Source of the DNA: JAISGQ01 sp045604965
GTDB taxonomy: Bacteria; Bacillota; Clostridia; Oscillospirales; Acutalibacteraceae
Assembly (NCBI GenBank): GCA_045604965.1
Contig: JAZUPB010000036.1
Location: 19,745-83,744 of the forward strand
Direction of reading: 5' to 3'
Length of the DNA: 64,000 nt
Shown piece by piece: positions 27,727-36,060 of the stretch (positions are counted from its first letter, which is position 1; each line of letters opens with the position of its first letter). The notes under the pieces were generated by a model, which did not search any database, was not told the origin of the DNA, and saw only the letters and a program-made list of their open reading frames with translations. The position numbers were made by a program, and so were the translations under genes.

Positions 27727-28578
27727 TTACAGTGCCATAAGAAGCTTTTCAAAGTCTGCAGAAAGACAAGTTGTGCAGACTGCGGTAACAGGACCGGACA
27801 TATATACTGTACCGTCATCAGCGATTTCAACAGACAGATCGCCGCCGGGCATATGAACCGTTACCTTGTTGCCGGTTAGGCCCATACGGAAAGCCTCGCT
27901 TGCCGCAACAGTTGCACTGGTGCCCGATGCGAGGGTATAGCCTGCGCCGCGCTCATAGGTTTCAAGCTTGATGTTTTCCTTGTCAACAACTTCCATAACA
28001 TTGGTGTTGATAGGCTCCGCGAAAATCTCGCTGCGTTCGATATATTCACCTATTTCACGAACCATCTGAGCGGATATGTTCTCCATAGGAATAACGCAAT
28101 GTGGATTGCCGATGGTAAGACAAGTGACATAGCACTCAAGTCCGTCAAGCATCATACGCTTTCCGATAAGTTTCTCGTTGTTTTCTTTTCTGGGGTCATC
28201 CATATAGTTTATCTCGCCCATAGCGACCTTGGATTCACTGCTGTCCTCGTTGAGACATTCGACCTTGATTTCGCCGCCGGGTGTATTGAATGTGAAATGC
28301 TTGTCGGTAACATAGCCTGCGTCACGCAGGTAGTGGGCAAATATACGTACGCCGTTGCCGCTGTTTTCTGCTTCACTGCCGTCGGGATTGTATATGCGAA
28401 GTGAGATATCATCGCCATTTAAAATCGGACCGTAAAGGATACCGTCGGAACCGATTCCGAAATGTCTGTCGCAGATATATCGGATTCTTGCAGGGGTAAG
28501 ATCAAAATCATTTTTATAAGGGTCAAGAACGAGATAATCGTTTCCAAGACCGTGATATTTTCTGAGAATAATACTCAT
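27727..28578 (-). CDS. dapF: Diaminopimelate epimerase homologue, Ser73/Ser218 variant
   Basis: 283 residues, full length for DapF, which interconverts LL- and meso-diaminopimelate for lysine and peptidoglycan. The two-lobed fold is evident: GLGNDYLV (10-17), NPDGSEAENSGNGVR (64-78), TFNTPGGEI, GNPHCV (158-162), and ERGAGYTLASGTSA (209-222). Both active-site cysteines of classical DapF (C73 and C217 in E. coli) are serines here (S73, S218), read directly from the DNA. The ATG at 28578 is preceded by GGAGG with 8-nt spacing; a GTG 9 bp upstream overlaps that site. It could be a serine-based DapF variant or an enzyme with different chemistry. Confidence 0.85.
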   Translation of the reverse strand: MSIILRKYHGLGNDYLVLDPYKNDFDLTPARIRYICDRHFGIGSDGILYGPILNGDDISLRIYNPDGSEAENSGNGVRIFAHYLRDAGYVTDKHFTFNTPGGEIKVECLNEDSSESKVAMGEINYMDDPRKENNEKLIGKRMMLDGLECYVTCLTIGNPHCVIPMENISAQMVREIGEYIERSEIFAEPINTNVMEVVDKENIKLETYERGAGYTLASGTSATVAASEAFRMGLTGNKVTVHMPGGDLSVEIADDGTVYMSGPVTAVCTTCLSADFEKLLMAL

Positions 28579-28649
28579 AGCACACACCTCCGGTATTTTC
28601 TGATATTATAATATGACAAAATGAGCAAAAATATAATAGTCATAAGTGC

Positions 28650-28678
28650 TTGAAATAATGCAAAAAGTGCTATAGAAT
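28650..28678 (+). promoter_or_regulatory. Promoter for AraC-type regulator gene
   Basis: TTGAAA (28650-28655), 17-bp spacer, TAGAAT (28673-28678), 17 bp before the ATG and with GAGAGGTGA between. Confidence 0.55.
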
Positions 28679-28695
28679 AACAGAGAGGTGATAAT

Positions 28696-29562
28696 ATGGT
28701 GTATGAAAAAAGAGGATATCTGAACAGCAACTTCAGACTGTTTCATATAAATGAAAAATCCGATAAAACCTTTGATTTCCACTATCACGAATTTGACAAA
28801 ATAGTGGTGATGCTGGAAGGTGACGTAACCTACACTATAGAGGGCAACACCTATCACCTGAAACCCGGGGATATAACGCTTGTGCGTCATAATGAGATAC
28901 ACAGACCGGAAATTAGCCCCGATACAGCATACGACCGATACATTCTCTATGTGATGCCTAATTACATCTCAAAATCCGGTGAAGACGAGCCGTCGCTTTC
29001 AAACTGCTTTCAGCTCGCCTCAGAGCGAAATGAACACGTGCTCAGCGCAGACGGAGAACGGCTCGAAAAAATAATAACACTTCTCAAGGAACTGGAAAGT
29101 TCACTGCAAAACGAAAAGTACGGTGCAAAATTATATTGTTCTGCGATTTTTGTGCAGATTATGATACTGATAAATCGCATAACGTTTTCAAAACGCCCTC
29201 ACACGGTGAAAAGTGAGCCGAAAGATGAGCGCATCGTTGCAGTGCTGAAGTTCATAAATGATAATCTCACAGAAGACATGTCCATTGAACGGATATCGAA
29301 AAAATTCTTTATCAGCCGATATCATCTTATGCGTATTTTCCGCGATGCAACGGGAGAGACGATACACAGCTATATAAGAAAAAAACGGCTGCTCAGAGCG
29401 GCAGAACTGCTCAGGCAGGGAGTGCCTGTTGTAAAAGCCAGTGAAGAGTGTGGATTTTCTGAATATTCAACGTTCCTCAGAGCTTTCAGAGCTCAGTTTG
29501 GAAAATCTCCGTCAAAGTTGACCAATGATGAATCTGCAATGGCAGATATCTACGATTATTAA
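28696..29562 (+). CDS. AraC-family transcriptional regulator
   Basis: 288 residues. A cupin sensor domain (FDFHYHEFDKIVVML, then KPGDITLVRHNEIH) precedes two helix-turn-helix motifs in the last 100 residues (SIERISKKFFISRYHLMRIF and CGFSEYSTFLRAF). It is divergent from dapF. No obvious sugar-use gene is next to it, so its target is not clear. Confidence 0.9.
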   Translation: MVYEKRGYLNSNFRLFHINEKSDKTFDFHYHEFDKIVVMLEGDVTYTIEGNTYHLKPGDITLVRHNEIHRPEISPDTAYDRYILYVMPNYISKSGEDEPSLSNCFQLASERNEHVLSADGERLEKIITLLKELESSLQNEKYGAKLYCSAIFVQIMILINRITFSKRPHTVKSEPKDERIVAVLKFINDNLTEDMSIERISKKFFISRYHLMRIFRDATGETIHSYIRKKRLLRAAELLRQGVPVVKASEECGFSEYSTFLRAFRAQFGKSPSKLTNDESAMADIYDY

Positions 29563-29573
29563 CATATCTTTAG

Positions 29574-29602
29574 TTGACCGCAGAAGCTATAGAGGTTATA
29601 AT
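29574..29602 (+). promoter_or_regulatory. Promoter for trmN6-rsmI operon
   Basis: TTGACC (29574-29579), 17-bp spacer, TATAAT (29597-29602), 24 bp before the GTG start. Confidence 0.7.
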
Positions 29603-29625
29603 TATATAAAATTATTAAGGCAGGT

Positions 29626-30366
29626 GTGCAATTGGAAAACATCAGACGCGATCCGCTGGGTGGTGGAAAGATTATATATGTCAGTTCCTCGCACACTTTT
29701 GGAACAGATGCAGTACTTCTGGCAGATTTTGCATCGGCCAGAAAAAGAGATAAAGCCCTTGACCTCGGAACAGGCTGTGGAATAATACCGCTCCTGTGGC
29801 TGAGCGAAGGAACAACAGCCGAAGCAACGGGACTGGAAATTGATCCTGATGCCGTTGCGCTTGGAGTCAAGAGCGCAGAAGAAAACGGCTGGAGTGAAAA
29901 GCTGAGCTTTATAAATGCCGACCTGAGAGAAATAAAAAAAGAGCTCAAATGCGAAAGCTTTGATCTCATCACCTGCAATCCGCCTTATTTCAAGGCGCAG
30001 AGCGGATTTATAAGTCCTGAAAATGCCAGAGCAAATGCAAGGACAGAGCTTACCTGCACTATAGACGATGTGTGCGCAGCAGCCTCACTCGTGCTGAAAT
30101 ACGGAGGCAGATTTTGTATGTGTCATCGTCCCGAGCGGCTTACTGACGTGCTGCTGAGTATGCGTCAGCATAAGATCGAACCTAAGAGACTGCGGTTTGT
30201 GCAGGACAGAGCAGGAAAAGCACCTTGGCTGTTTCTTGTTGAGGGACGAAAAGGCAGTAAAAGCTCGTTGGAAATCCAAACGCCGTTGATAATGAAAAAT
30301 GACGACGGCACACGAACAGAAGAAATGCAGAAAATATACGGAAAATACGGGGAGGGATTCAATTGA
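29626..30366 (+). CDS. trmN6: tRNA1(Val) adenine-N6 methyltransferase (YabB/TrmN6 family)
   Basis: 246 residues with a class I SAM-binding core: LDLGTGCGIIPL (about 45-56), E-I-D-P-D-A-V-x-L in motif II, NADLREI, and the amino-methylating NPPY motif (about 117-120). The N-terminal F-G-T-D-A-V-L-L-A-D-F segment is specific to this family. The GTG start at 29626 sits behind AAGG-CAGG; a TTG two codons later is an alternative. The stop overlaps the rsmI start (TTGA). The yabB-rsmI neighbourhood is common in Firmicutes and supports the call. Confidence 0.88.
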   Translation: MQLENIRRDPLGGGKIIYVSSSHTFGTDAVLLADFASARKRDKALDLGTGCGIIPLLWLSEGTTAEATGLEIDPDAVALGVKSAEENGWSEKLSFINADLREIKKELKCESFDLITCNPPYFKAQSGFISPENARANARTELTCTIDDVCAAASLVLKYGGRFCMCHRPERLTDVLLSMRQHKIEPKRLRFVQDRAGKAPWLFLVEGRKGSKSSLEIQTPLIMKNDDGTRTEEMQKIYGKYGEGFN

Positions 30367-31193
30367 CAGGACGCCTGATACTTGTGGGCACACCGATAGG
30401 GAATCTCTCCGATATGAGCCCCAGAGCGATAGAAAATCTTACTGAATGTGATTTTATCGCGGCAGAGGATACACGGGTAACGCTAAAATTACTCAACCAT
30501 TTTGGCATAAAAAAGCCTATGGTCAGTTATTTTGAGCATAATAAATTTGAACGGGGCGAGCAGATATGCGCCCGTATTCTCGAAGGTGAGACCTGCTGTC
30601 TGGTTACAGATGCCGGAATGCCGGCGATAAGTGACCCTGGAGAAATGATAGTTGCCCAGTGCGCTCAGAAGGGGATAGAAGTTCTCTGTATTCCCGGTCC
30701 AAGTGCAGTGGTAACAGCATTGGCGCTCTCAGGATTGCCCACGGGACGATTTACATTTGAGGGTTTTCTTAGCGTAACAAAGAAAAGCCGATTTGCTCAC
30801 CTTGAAGAAGTAAAAAACGAAAAGCGCACAATGATATTCTACGAAGCTCCCCATAAGCTGCTAAATACGCTTGAGGATATGTACTCTGTATGGGGAGAAA
30901 GACGTATATCTCTTGCTCGTGAGCTTACAAAGCTCCACGAAGAGACAGTGCGAACAACTCTGAGCGAAGCTATAGCACGGTATAAGGAAAAACCGCCAAA
31001 GGGCGAGTTTGTAATTATCATAGAAGGAGCAGGAGAAGAACCCGAAAAGGAATATTCTCTTGAGGATGCTGTTGCGATAGCGAAAGAACTGATAGAAAGC
31101 GGTTCATCAACCAGTGAGGCAGCAAAGAAAGCTGCTGCCGAAACAGGTATAAAGAAAGCCGATATTTATAAAATGCTGGTCAGAGAAAATTAA
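30363..31193 (+). CDS. rsmI: 16S rRNA 2'-O-ribose C1402 methyltransferase
   Basis: 276 residues. N-terminal LILVGTPIGNLSDMSPRA, then AAEDTRVT (about 34-41), CLVTDAGMPAISDPG and the I-P-G-P-S-A-V-V-T-A segment are RsmI hallmarks. The C-terminal helical part ends with GIKKADIYKMLV. Translation starts at a TTG that overlaps the preceding stop; GGGGAGGG lies 5 nt upstream. It methylates C1402 of 16S rRNA in the decoding centre. Confidence 0.95.
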   Translation: MTGRLILVGTPIGNLSDMSPRAIENLTECDFIAAEDTRVTLKLLNHFGIKKPMVSYFEHNKFERGEQICARILEGETCCLVTDAGMPAISDPGEMIVAQCAQKGIEVLCIPGPSAVVTALALSGLPTGRFTFEGFLSVTKKSRFAHLEEVKNEKRTMIFYEAPHKLLNTLEDMYSVWGERRISLARELTKLHEETVRTTLSEAIARYKEKPPKGEFVIIIEGAGEEPEKEYSLEDAVAIAKELIESGSSTSEAAKKAAAETGIKKADIYKMLVREN

Positions 31194-31224
31194 TGACAGC
31201 ATAGATTTGAAAGGAGAAAACATT

Positions 31225-31698
31225 ATGAAAGCAATCGGAAAGATATTAATAGCTGCAGCAGCGGCAACCGCAGCGGTAGTTGTAGCAAAAAAGGTTATTG
31301 ATGAAATAGAGAAATCAGATAAGAACAGCAAAATAGTTCAAGGCTACAAAAAGGTAGCAGGTACGGTTTCAAACATTATAAACGGACATATGGAGGGAAG
31401 ACCCAAGAACTTCAGCTGGGACGGATATGACGTGGACTTCTGTGAAGAGGACGACGAAAACTGCCGTTGTATGTGCGACGAGTGCCTGTTTGACGACGGA
31501 TGCGATAAGGACGGAGATTCCTTTATGTTTTCTGATGCCGAGAACGATCAGGACTTTTTTGACGATACCCTCGATTTCATTCAGACAGAAAACGCAGAAC
31601 CGACTGAGGAAGAAATCCAGGAGATCATCAACGAGGAAATGGCACAGGAGCAGATTGACAAGATCCTCAGCGAAATGGACGCAGAGGATGATGAATAA
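31225..31698 (+). CDS. Small membrane-anchored, cysteine-rich acidic protein
   Basis: 157 residues, not recognised. One hydrophobic Ala/Val-rich helix (about 4-22) is followed by a basic stretch, then a strongly acidic tail. In the middle is a cluster of six cysteines in about 21 residues (FCEEDDENCRCMCDECLFDDGC, about 73-93), which could bind a metal. The C-terminus has a helical E-E-E-I-Q-E-I-I-N-E-E repeat. The ATG at 31225 follows AAAGGAG; an upstream TTG overlaps that site. It lies between rsmI and an SDR gene, whose ATG directly follows this stop codon. Confidence 0.65.
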   Translation: MKAIGKILIAAAAATAAVVVAKKVIDEIEKSDKNSKIVQGYKKVAGTVSNIINGHMEGRPKNFSWDGYDVDFCEEDDENCRCMCDECLFDDGCDKDGDSFMFSDAENDQDFFDDTLDFIQTENAEPTEEEIQEIINEEMAQEQIDKILSEMDAEDDE

Positions 31699-32499
31699 AT
31701 GAAGTACAGATACGGTAAAAATGTACTGGTGACAGGTGCATCCAGCGGTATAGGATTTGCCTGCGCGGAGCTTTTCGCAGAGAAAGGCTTTAATGTCTGT
31801 GCCTGTTCACGTTCCGCGCCTGAAAGAGACGGTGTGCACGTGTTCAAAATGGATGTGTGCAGCGAAGAAAGCATAGAAAATGCATATAAATCAATGGAAG
31901 AAGCAAACTTGCTTCCCGATATAATAGTTCACTGCGCGGGAATGGGTATCGGAGGCGCTGCGGAAGATACCAGCAATGAAGCTGCACACAAGCAGATGGA
32001 GACAAACTATTTTGGTGTGCTCAATGTCAACAGGCGTTTTATGCCTCATATGAGAGAACAAAAAAAGGGACTTGTTATTATCGTTACATCTGTCGCGGCA
32101 TTTATAGCGATACCGTATCAGTCTCATTACAGTGCATCCAAAGCAGCTCTTGAGAGCTACTGCGAATGTTTGAGAATGGAATCGGGCAAGTACGGAATAC
32201 GTGCAGCCTGTGTAGCGCCCGGCGACACAAAAACCGGCTTTACGGCATACAGAAGCATGGAAATACCTGATGATTCAGTGTACAAAGCTGACTGTGAACG
32301 CTCGGTTGCGAAAATGGAAAAAGACGAGCAGAACGGCAAACCGCCCGAAAGCGTTGCAAAAGTGGTTTGGCGCATATCAAAGAGACGGAATCCGCCTATA
32401 CGCACAACAGTTGGTTTTGTCTACAAATGCATTGCAATGCTGAAAAAACTGCTGCCTAAAGGTTTTGTAGAAAAGCTTGTAAAAATACTTTATACATAA
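31699..32499 (+). CDS. Short-chain dehydrogenase/reductase
   Basis: 266 residues with a Rossmann N-terminus (GASSGIGFA, about 13-21), the catalytic S in TSVAAF and the Y-S-A-S-K-A-A motif (about 144-150). The C-terminal third is less conserved and ends with a short hydrophobic/basic stretch, as in membrane-proximal SDRs. Its ATG follows the previous TAA directly, so it is the last gene of the trmN6 operon. Substrate cannot be predicted. Confidence 0.88.
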   Translation: MKYRYGKNVLVTGASSGIGFACAELFAEKGFNVCACSRSAPERDGVHVFKMDVCSEESIENAYKSMEEANLLPDIIVHCAGMGIGGAAEDTSNEAAHKQMETNYFGVLNVNRRFMPHMREQKKGLVIIVTSVAAFIAIPYQSHYSASKAALESYCECLRMESGKYGIRAACVAPGDTKTGFTAYRSMEIPDDSVYKADCERSVAKMEKDEQNGKPPESVAKVVWRISKRRNPPIRTTVGFVYKCIAMLKKLLPKGFVEKLVKILYT

Positions 32500-32502
32500 A
32501 AC

Positions 32503-32535
32503 AAAAGAGAATGGAGTATTCCATTCTCTTTTATC
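32503..32535 (+). terminator. Terminator of trmN6-rsmI-SDR unit
   Basis: A perfect 13-bp stem (32503-32515 with 32520-32532) ending in TTTT, just after the SDR stop. Confidence 0.88.
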
Positions 32536-32622
32536 TTTGTCTCAAAGCATCAGTGTCATCGAATAAATAGAGCTTTTGTTTCTGTATGAAAATATAGGCA
32601 AAGCAATAGAGAACACATTAAA

Positions 32623-32651
32623 TTGACAATTTCCGTAGTTGCTGATATAAT
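32623..32651 (+). promoter_or_regulatory. Consensus promoter of the orphan small transcript
   Basis: TTGACA (32623-32628), 17-bp spacer, TATAAT (32646-32651), both hexamers perfect. Expected start is near 32658. Confidence 0.75.
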
Positions 32652-32725
32652 ATCAGCAGACAAGGCGAATATTTTTAAGGATGTGATTTGCCCGATAATA
32701 CAGCTGCCGAAATGTCGGCAAGCGT

Positions 32726-32827
32726 ATGATCGGAAAGAGCAGAAAATCAAAATTAAAACTCAAACGGCTGTTGCTCAATGACAGCTTTGTTTGTGTTGCA
32801 ATAATGATTTTTGCTCTGCATATATAG
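32726..32827 (+). CDS. Possible 33-residue basic/hydrophobic peptide
   Basis: The ATG overlaps the stop of a 13-codon upstream frame (ATGA). The product would have a basic first half (KSRKSKLKLKR) and a hydrophobic second half (CVAIMIFALHI), like a small membrane peptide. It lies within the orphan promoter-terminator unit. Its own ribosome site is weak. It may be non-coding instead. Confidence 0.3.
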   Translation: MIGKSRKSKLKLKRLLLNDSFVCVAIMIFALHI

Positions 32828-32833
32828 TGTTTG

Positions 32834-32857
32834 ACCGCAGAGGAATCTGCGGTTTTT
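32834..32857 (+). terminator. Terminator of orphan small transcript
   Basis: An 8-bp stem ACCGCAGA/TCTGCGGT (32834-32853) with a 4-nt loop and a T-run. It stands 45 bp before the amidohydrolase ATG. Confidence 0.8.
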
Positions 32858-32902
32858 CTGTTATATGAATTACGCCTTGTCATAAAAAACGGAGGAATCA
32901 AT

Positions 32903-33667
32903 ATGAAAATCACATCTAAAATCATTGACGTCCATATGCATTTGCCAACTGATTATCAGAACCTTTCTGAAAAGAAGAATGCCTTATTGCTTGAAATGAA
33001 AAGAAATGGTGTCAGCAAAGGAGTAGTAATATCCGACTCGGAACTCGTAAGCAGTATAGGTAATATGCGGGAGTGCGTAAACTTGTTTCAGGATTGTCCT
33101 AATATTGCTGTTGTCGGAGGGATAAGTCCCTTTATCAATTACAATGAACAGCTTTCGTTGCTTGAATATTTTGTCATTCGTAAAAAAATATTAGGAATTA
33201 AATTATATTGCGGTCACGAGCCTGTTTATTTGAATGATAATGTTCTAGAGCCTGTTTACAGTTTGGCCCAAAAGCATAATCTGCCTGTGCTGTTTCATTC
33301 TGGGTGGGATAATTCTCAGTACAGCTCACCCGAAATTATAAAGCAAGCTGCAGAGAAACATTCAAATGTAAGATTAATATGCTGTCATTGCTGTTATCCG
33401 AATTTATCTGAATGCTTTGATACGTTAGCTGAGTATGCGAATGTGTATTTTGATGTTTCAAGTATTGCTGACGGTAATATAAATTATATAAAGCCTGTTC
33501 TTGAACAAGCAATACGCAAGATGCCTGACAGATTTATATTCGGCTCGGATTATGGGTGCTGCAGTCAGGAGAAACATATTGTGCTGGGCAACAATCTTGA
33601 TATTTCAGAATATGCAAAGGAAATGCTGTTTTACAAAAATGCTGAACGAATCTATTTTGATGTATAG
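32903..33667 (+). CDS. Amidohydrolase-family TIM-barrel protein
   Basis: 254 residues of the amidohydro_2 type. Metal-site motifs: D-V-H-M-H (9-13), K-L-Y-C-G-H, V-L-F-H-S-G-W, C-H-C-C-Y and a final F-G-S-D-Y-G (about 216-221). The ATG at 32903 follows GGAGG; a longer upstream frame would run through the terminator at 32834. Leucine codons TTA/TTG and an AT-rich third position stand out against neighbours, suggesting a separate origin. Substrate is unknown. Confidence 0.82.
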   Translation: MKITSKIIDVHMHLPTDYQNLSEKKNALLLEMKRNGVSKGVVISDSELVSSIGNMRECVNLFQDCPNIAVVGGISPFINYNEQLSLLEYFVIRKKILGIKLYCGHEPVYLNDNVLEPVYSLAQKHNLPVLFHSGWDNSQYSSPEIIKQAAEKHSNVRLICCHCCYPNLSECFDTLAEYANVYFDVSSIADGNINYIKPVLEQAIRKMPDRFIFGSDYGCCSQEKHIVLGNNLDISEYAKEMLFYKNAERIYFDV

Positions 33668-33675
33668 AAAGTAAA

Positions 33676-33710
33676 AAACAGGCACACGGAATTAGACCGT
33701 GTGCCTGTTT
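33676..33710. terminator. Bidirectional terminator between convergent genes
   Basis: A perfect 14-bp stem (33676-33689 with 33697-33710) with an A-rich left flank and TTT on the right. Confidence 0.88.
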
Positions 33711-33787
33711 GCATAAACCGTTGTATTAGGCTTTATAAGATGCCTGCGAATACATCTGCATCACTATTAACCTGGTGATTTAAGTTT

Positions 33788-35104
33788 TTAATTCAGGTTA
33801 GCCGTTATAGAAGAAATGATGTAAGTATCGCGACCGTTGTAGGTTGTCTTGCCGAGCGTTGCAGAACCTGTACCTGCAAGTTTGCAGCCGGCCGACTCTG
33901 CGTCTTTTGCAATCATTGAATAATACTGAGCTTCGTTATCCATAGGAGCATAGATATTAAACTTTACGTTGATCATATCTCCGTTTTCGGAATAGTCTGT
34001 AACAATTGCAAATCCCTTAGACTGAGCAACCTCAGTAAAGTAATAACTGCTGCCGTAATACATCCATCCGTCACCGGAATCACCGATAGCAGGATAAATC
34101 TGAACAGACTCTCCGAAATATCTGCCAATACGCTGATTGACAAGCTTTTCTGAGATGCTGTAGTTATATATAACATCACCGCTTGAGAAACCCTCAGAAT
34201 CATATTCAAAAACAGAGGAGTTTATAGAAAGACCGGAAACTGCAAATTGTACCAATGTTTCGGGAGAAACGGAGCCGCTGATATTGGTGGTTCCTGTCTC
34301 GGTAAAGGCTGAGACAAAAGCGTTCAGCTCTGCAAAGCGGTTTGCATTCAGTCCTCCGGGAACAGATGGTGCAGAAACAACAGGCTCACTCGGTTTAGAA
34401 GGAGCAGTTTCTGCGTCGGTATCAGAGGTGATTCCGGGAGATACAACAGGCTCGTTGTCAGAATCACTGCCGCTGACAGCAGGAGCAGGCTTGCTGGGTA
34501 CGGTAACGCTCGTCTGGGTATCACCGGAGTCATCAGGCACATATATGCTGTTATCTGCTTGCTTGAAAATACCGGAATAATAGAGAAGACCGCCCATTGC
34601 AGCAAGGAGAAGAATGGCAAAGATAGTCATTATGACTTTTCCTGCCTTTTTCTTTTTGGTTGCCTGTTCCGAAGCAACAACTGCAGCCTTAGCCTGAGGA
34701 GAATAAACATTTGTTGAAACCGCCGTGTACTGAGCAGCACCTTCTCTGCTGGAAGAGAGAACCGGAACAGAAGCTCTGGAAGCTCCTGAAATATACGGAG
34801 ACTGCATCATAGAAGCGCTGTAAGACGGATAGATAGGTCTTGCAACGGGTTCAGCTGCCGGAGGCGCATACGATGTGTGCTCGGCAGGTGGAGTATATGC
34901 GGTTCTCTGAGGAGAATATGTCCCTCCATACGGCTGAGCGGCCGGTTGCTGAGAGGGGGCATATGTTCCTCCATATGGCTGAGAAGTCGGTTGCTGAGGA
35001 GTGTAAGGTGCCGGCTGAGCAGGTGCGGCAGCTAAACGAGTGCCGCATTTTCCGCAGAACATCGTTCCCGGAGCAGATACAAATCCGCAATTGGGACAAG
35101 GCAT
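33788..35104 (-). CDS. Zinc-ribbon membrane protein with proline/glutamine-rich linker
   Basis: 438 residues. The N-terminus is a Cys4 zinc ribbon (CPNC...CGKC, residues 3-22). Next comes a low-complexity P/Q/Y-rich region with three PYGGTY-type repeats (about 40-75), one membrane helix (about 155-178), a Ser/Pro-rich linker, and an external C-terminal domain of about 180 residues that I do not recognise. The ATG at 35104 follows GTGGTGAT; the TTG five codons earlier is less likely. Similar one-pass zinc-ribbon proteins are common in Clostridia; role unknown. Confidence 0.75.
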   Translation of the reverse strand: MPCPNCGFVSAPGTMFCGKCGTRLAAAPAQPAPYTPQQPTSQPYGGTYAPSQQPAAQPYGGTYSPQRTAYTPPAEHTSYAPPAAEPVARPIYPSYSASMMQSPYISGASRASVPVLSSSREGAAQYTAVSTNVYSPQAKAAVVASEQATKKKKAGKVIMTIFAILLLAAMGGLLYYSGIFKQADNSIYVPDDSGDTQTSVTVPSKPAPAVSGSDSDNEPVVSPGITSDTDAETAPSKPSEPVVSAPSVPGGLNANRFAELNAFVSAFTETGTTNISGSVSPETLVQFAVSGLSINSSVFEYDSEGFSSGDVIYNYSISEKLVNQRIGRYFGESVQIYPAIGDSGDGWMYYGSSYYFTEVAQSKGFAIVTDYSENGDMINVKFNIYAPMDNEAQYYSMIAKDAESAGCKLAGTGSATLGKTTYNGRDTYIISSITANLN

Positions 35105-35394
35105 AATATCACCACGCAATATGCTAAATTCGAATAAGGTTACAATAAATCAATCATACTCTAATTTATAATAGCATATATGTATGAAAATATCAATTTA
35201 AATTTTATTTTAAATTATAAATATATAGATTAAAGGCAACTTCGCAATTTATTGCAAAATCATAGCTTGTTATTATAAAATTAACAGTATATTCGTGAAA
35301 AAAGAGGAAAAAAGGAGTATACTATAATTGCAGAAGGGAATATCGGATAATCAGATATAAAACCTATGCAAAAAAAGCGAAAGGAAAAAACAAT
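35105..35394 (+). other. AT-rich divergent intergenic region
   Basis: This 290-bp gap is very AT-rich and separates the zinc-ribbon gene from trxA. A possible trxA promoter is GTGAAA (35295-35300), 17-bp spacer, TATACT (35318-35323). Nothing else is seen. Confidence 0.4.
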
Positions 35395-35700
35395 ATGGCA
35401 GTAATGGAACTTACAAAAGAAAATTTTGACAGTGTAATAAATGAAGGCAAGACTGTTCTTGTAGATTTTTGGGCGCCCTGGTGCGGACCTTGCCGTATGC
35501 AGGGACCGATCGTGGACTCTCTGGCTGAAGAATCGGATGGTTCATATACGGTCGGTAAAGTCAATATAGATGAAGACGGAGAACTTGCAAGCAGATACGG
35601 CATTATGAGCATACCCACAATTCTTGTGTTCAAGGACGGAGAGGTAAAGAACAGTGCAGTTGGACTTCGCAGTAAGGACGAACTGAAAAAAATGCTGTAA
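35395..35700 (+). CDS. trxA: Thioredoxin
   Basis: 101 residues, the standard thioredoxin length. The redox site is WCGPC (about 30-34), preceded by VLVDFWA and followed by the cis-proline segment S-I-P-T-I-L-V-F. A cytoplasmic thiol-disulfide reductant. AAAGGA lies upstream of the ATG. No thioredoxin reductase gene is adjacent, and the gene appears monocistronic. Confidence 0.95.
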   Translation: MAVMELTKENFDSVINEGKTVLVDFWAPWCGPCRMQGPIVDSLAEESDGSYTVGKVNIDEDGELASRYGIMSIPTILVFKDGEVKNSAVGLRSKDELKKML

Positions 35701-36060
35701 TCGGATTTTGCAGATGAGCACCTGGCAGAATGTGCATAAAATGTTCTAATCTGGTAATTGTGGACAGTTTTATGCATTGTATCGCAGGATTGCTCACGCA
35801 AAATAATTATTTACATAATGATTTAAAAATGTACATAGCTAATTCACATTTGTAATGCATAATACATACAGGAAGTCAAACAGGGGAAAGCCAGAACTTC
35901 TGTTTGATGTGCTTCTGATTTTTTCTTCATTTTTCTCCTTTCTATATTTGTTTAGTTAGTTTATAAGCTAAAAAAGCACCCCCGACGAGTGGAGCGTCGG
36001 GGGTGCTTTTTGTGTCTGTACAACAAGCAGGTTTTGTTTGTAGAATAAATGGGGGTTTTG
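35701..36060 (+). other. Intergenic region after trxA
   Basis: This 360-bp gap holds an inverted repeat TCAAACAG/CTGTTTGA (35876-35883 and 35900-35907) with a T6 tract near 35919, a possible trxA terminator or small-RNA end, and a strong terminator at 35971-36011. I see no protein-coding gene in it. Confidence 0.45.
35971..36011. terminator. Strong bidirectional terminator
   Basis: A perfect 17-bp stem (35971-35987 with 35995-36011) with A5 and T5 flanks and a 7-nt loop. It is placed between trxA and the minus-strand grpB-like gene. Confidence 0.9.

Larger units (their letters stand above)
32500..32902 (+). other. Intergenic region with an isolated ~200-nt transcription unit
   Basis: The gap holds the SDR terminator, then a complete promoter (32623-32651) and terminator (32834-32857) with no recognised gene between. 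Two tiny coupled reading frames lie inside: a TTG-started 13-codon frame (32688-32729, AAGGA upstream) and a 33-codon frame at 32726-32827. The RNA also has a GCCGA/UCGGC hairpin near 32708-32721. Confidence 0.55.
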
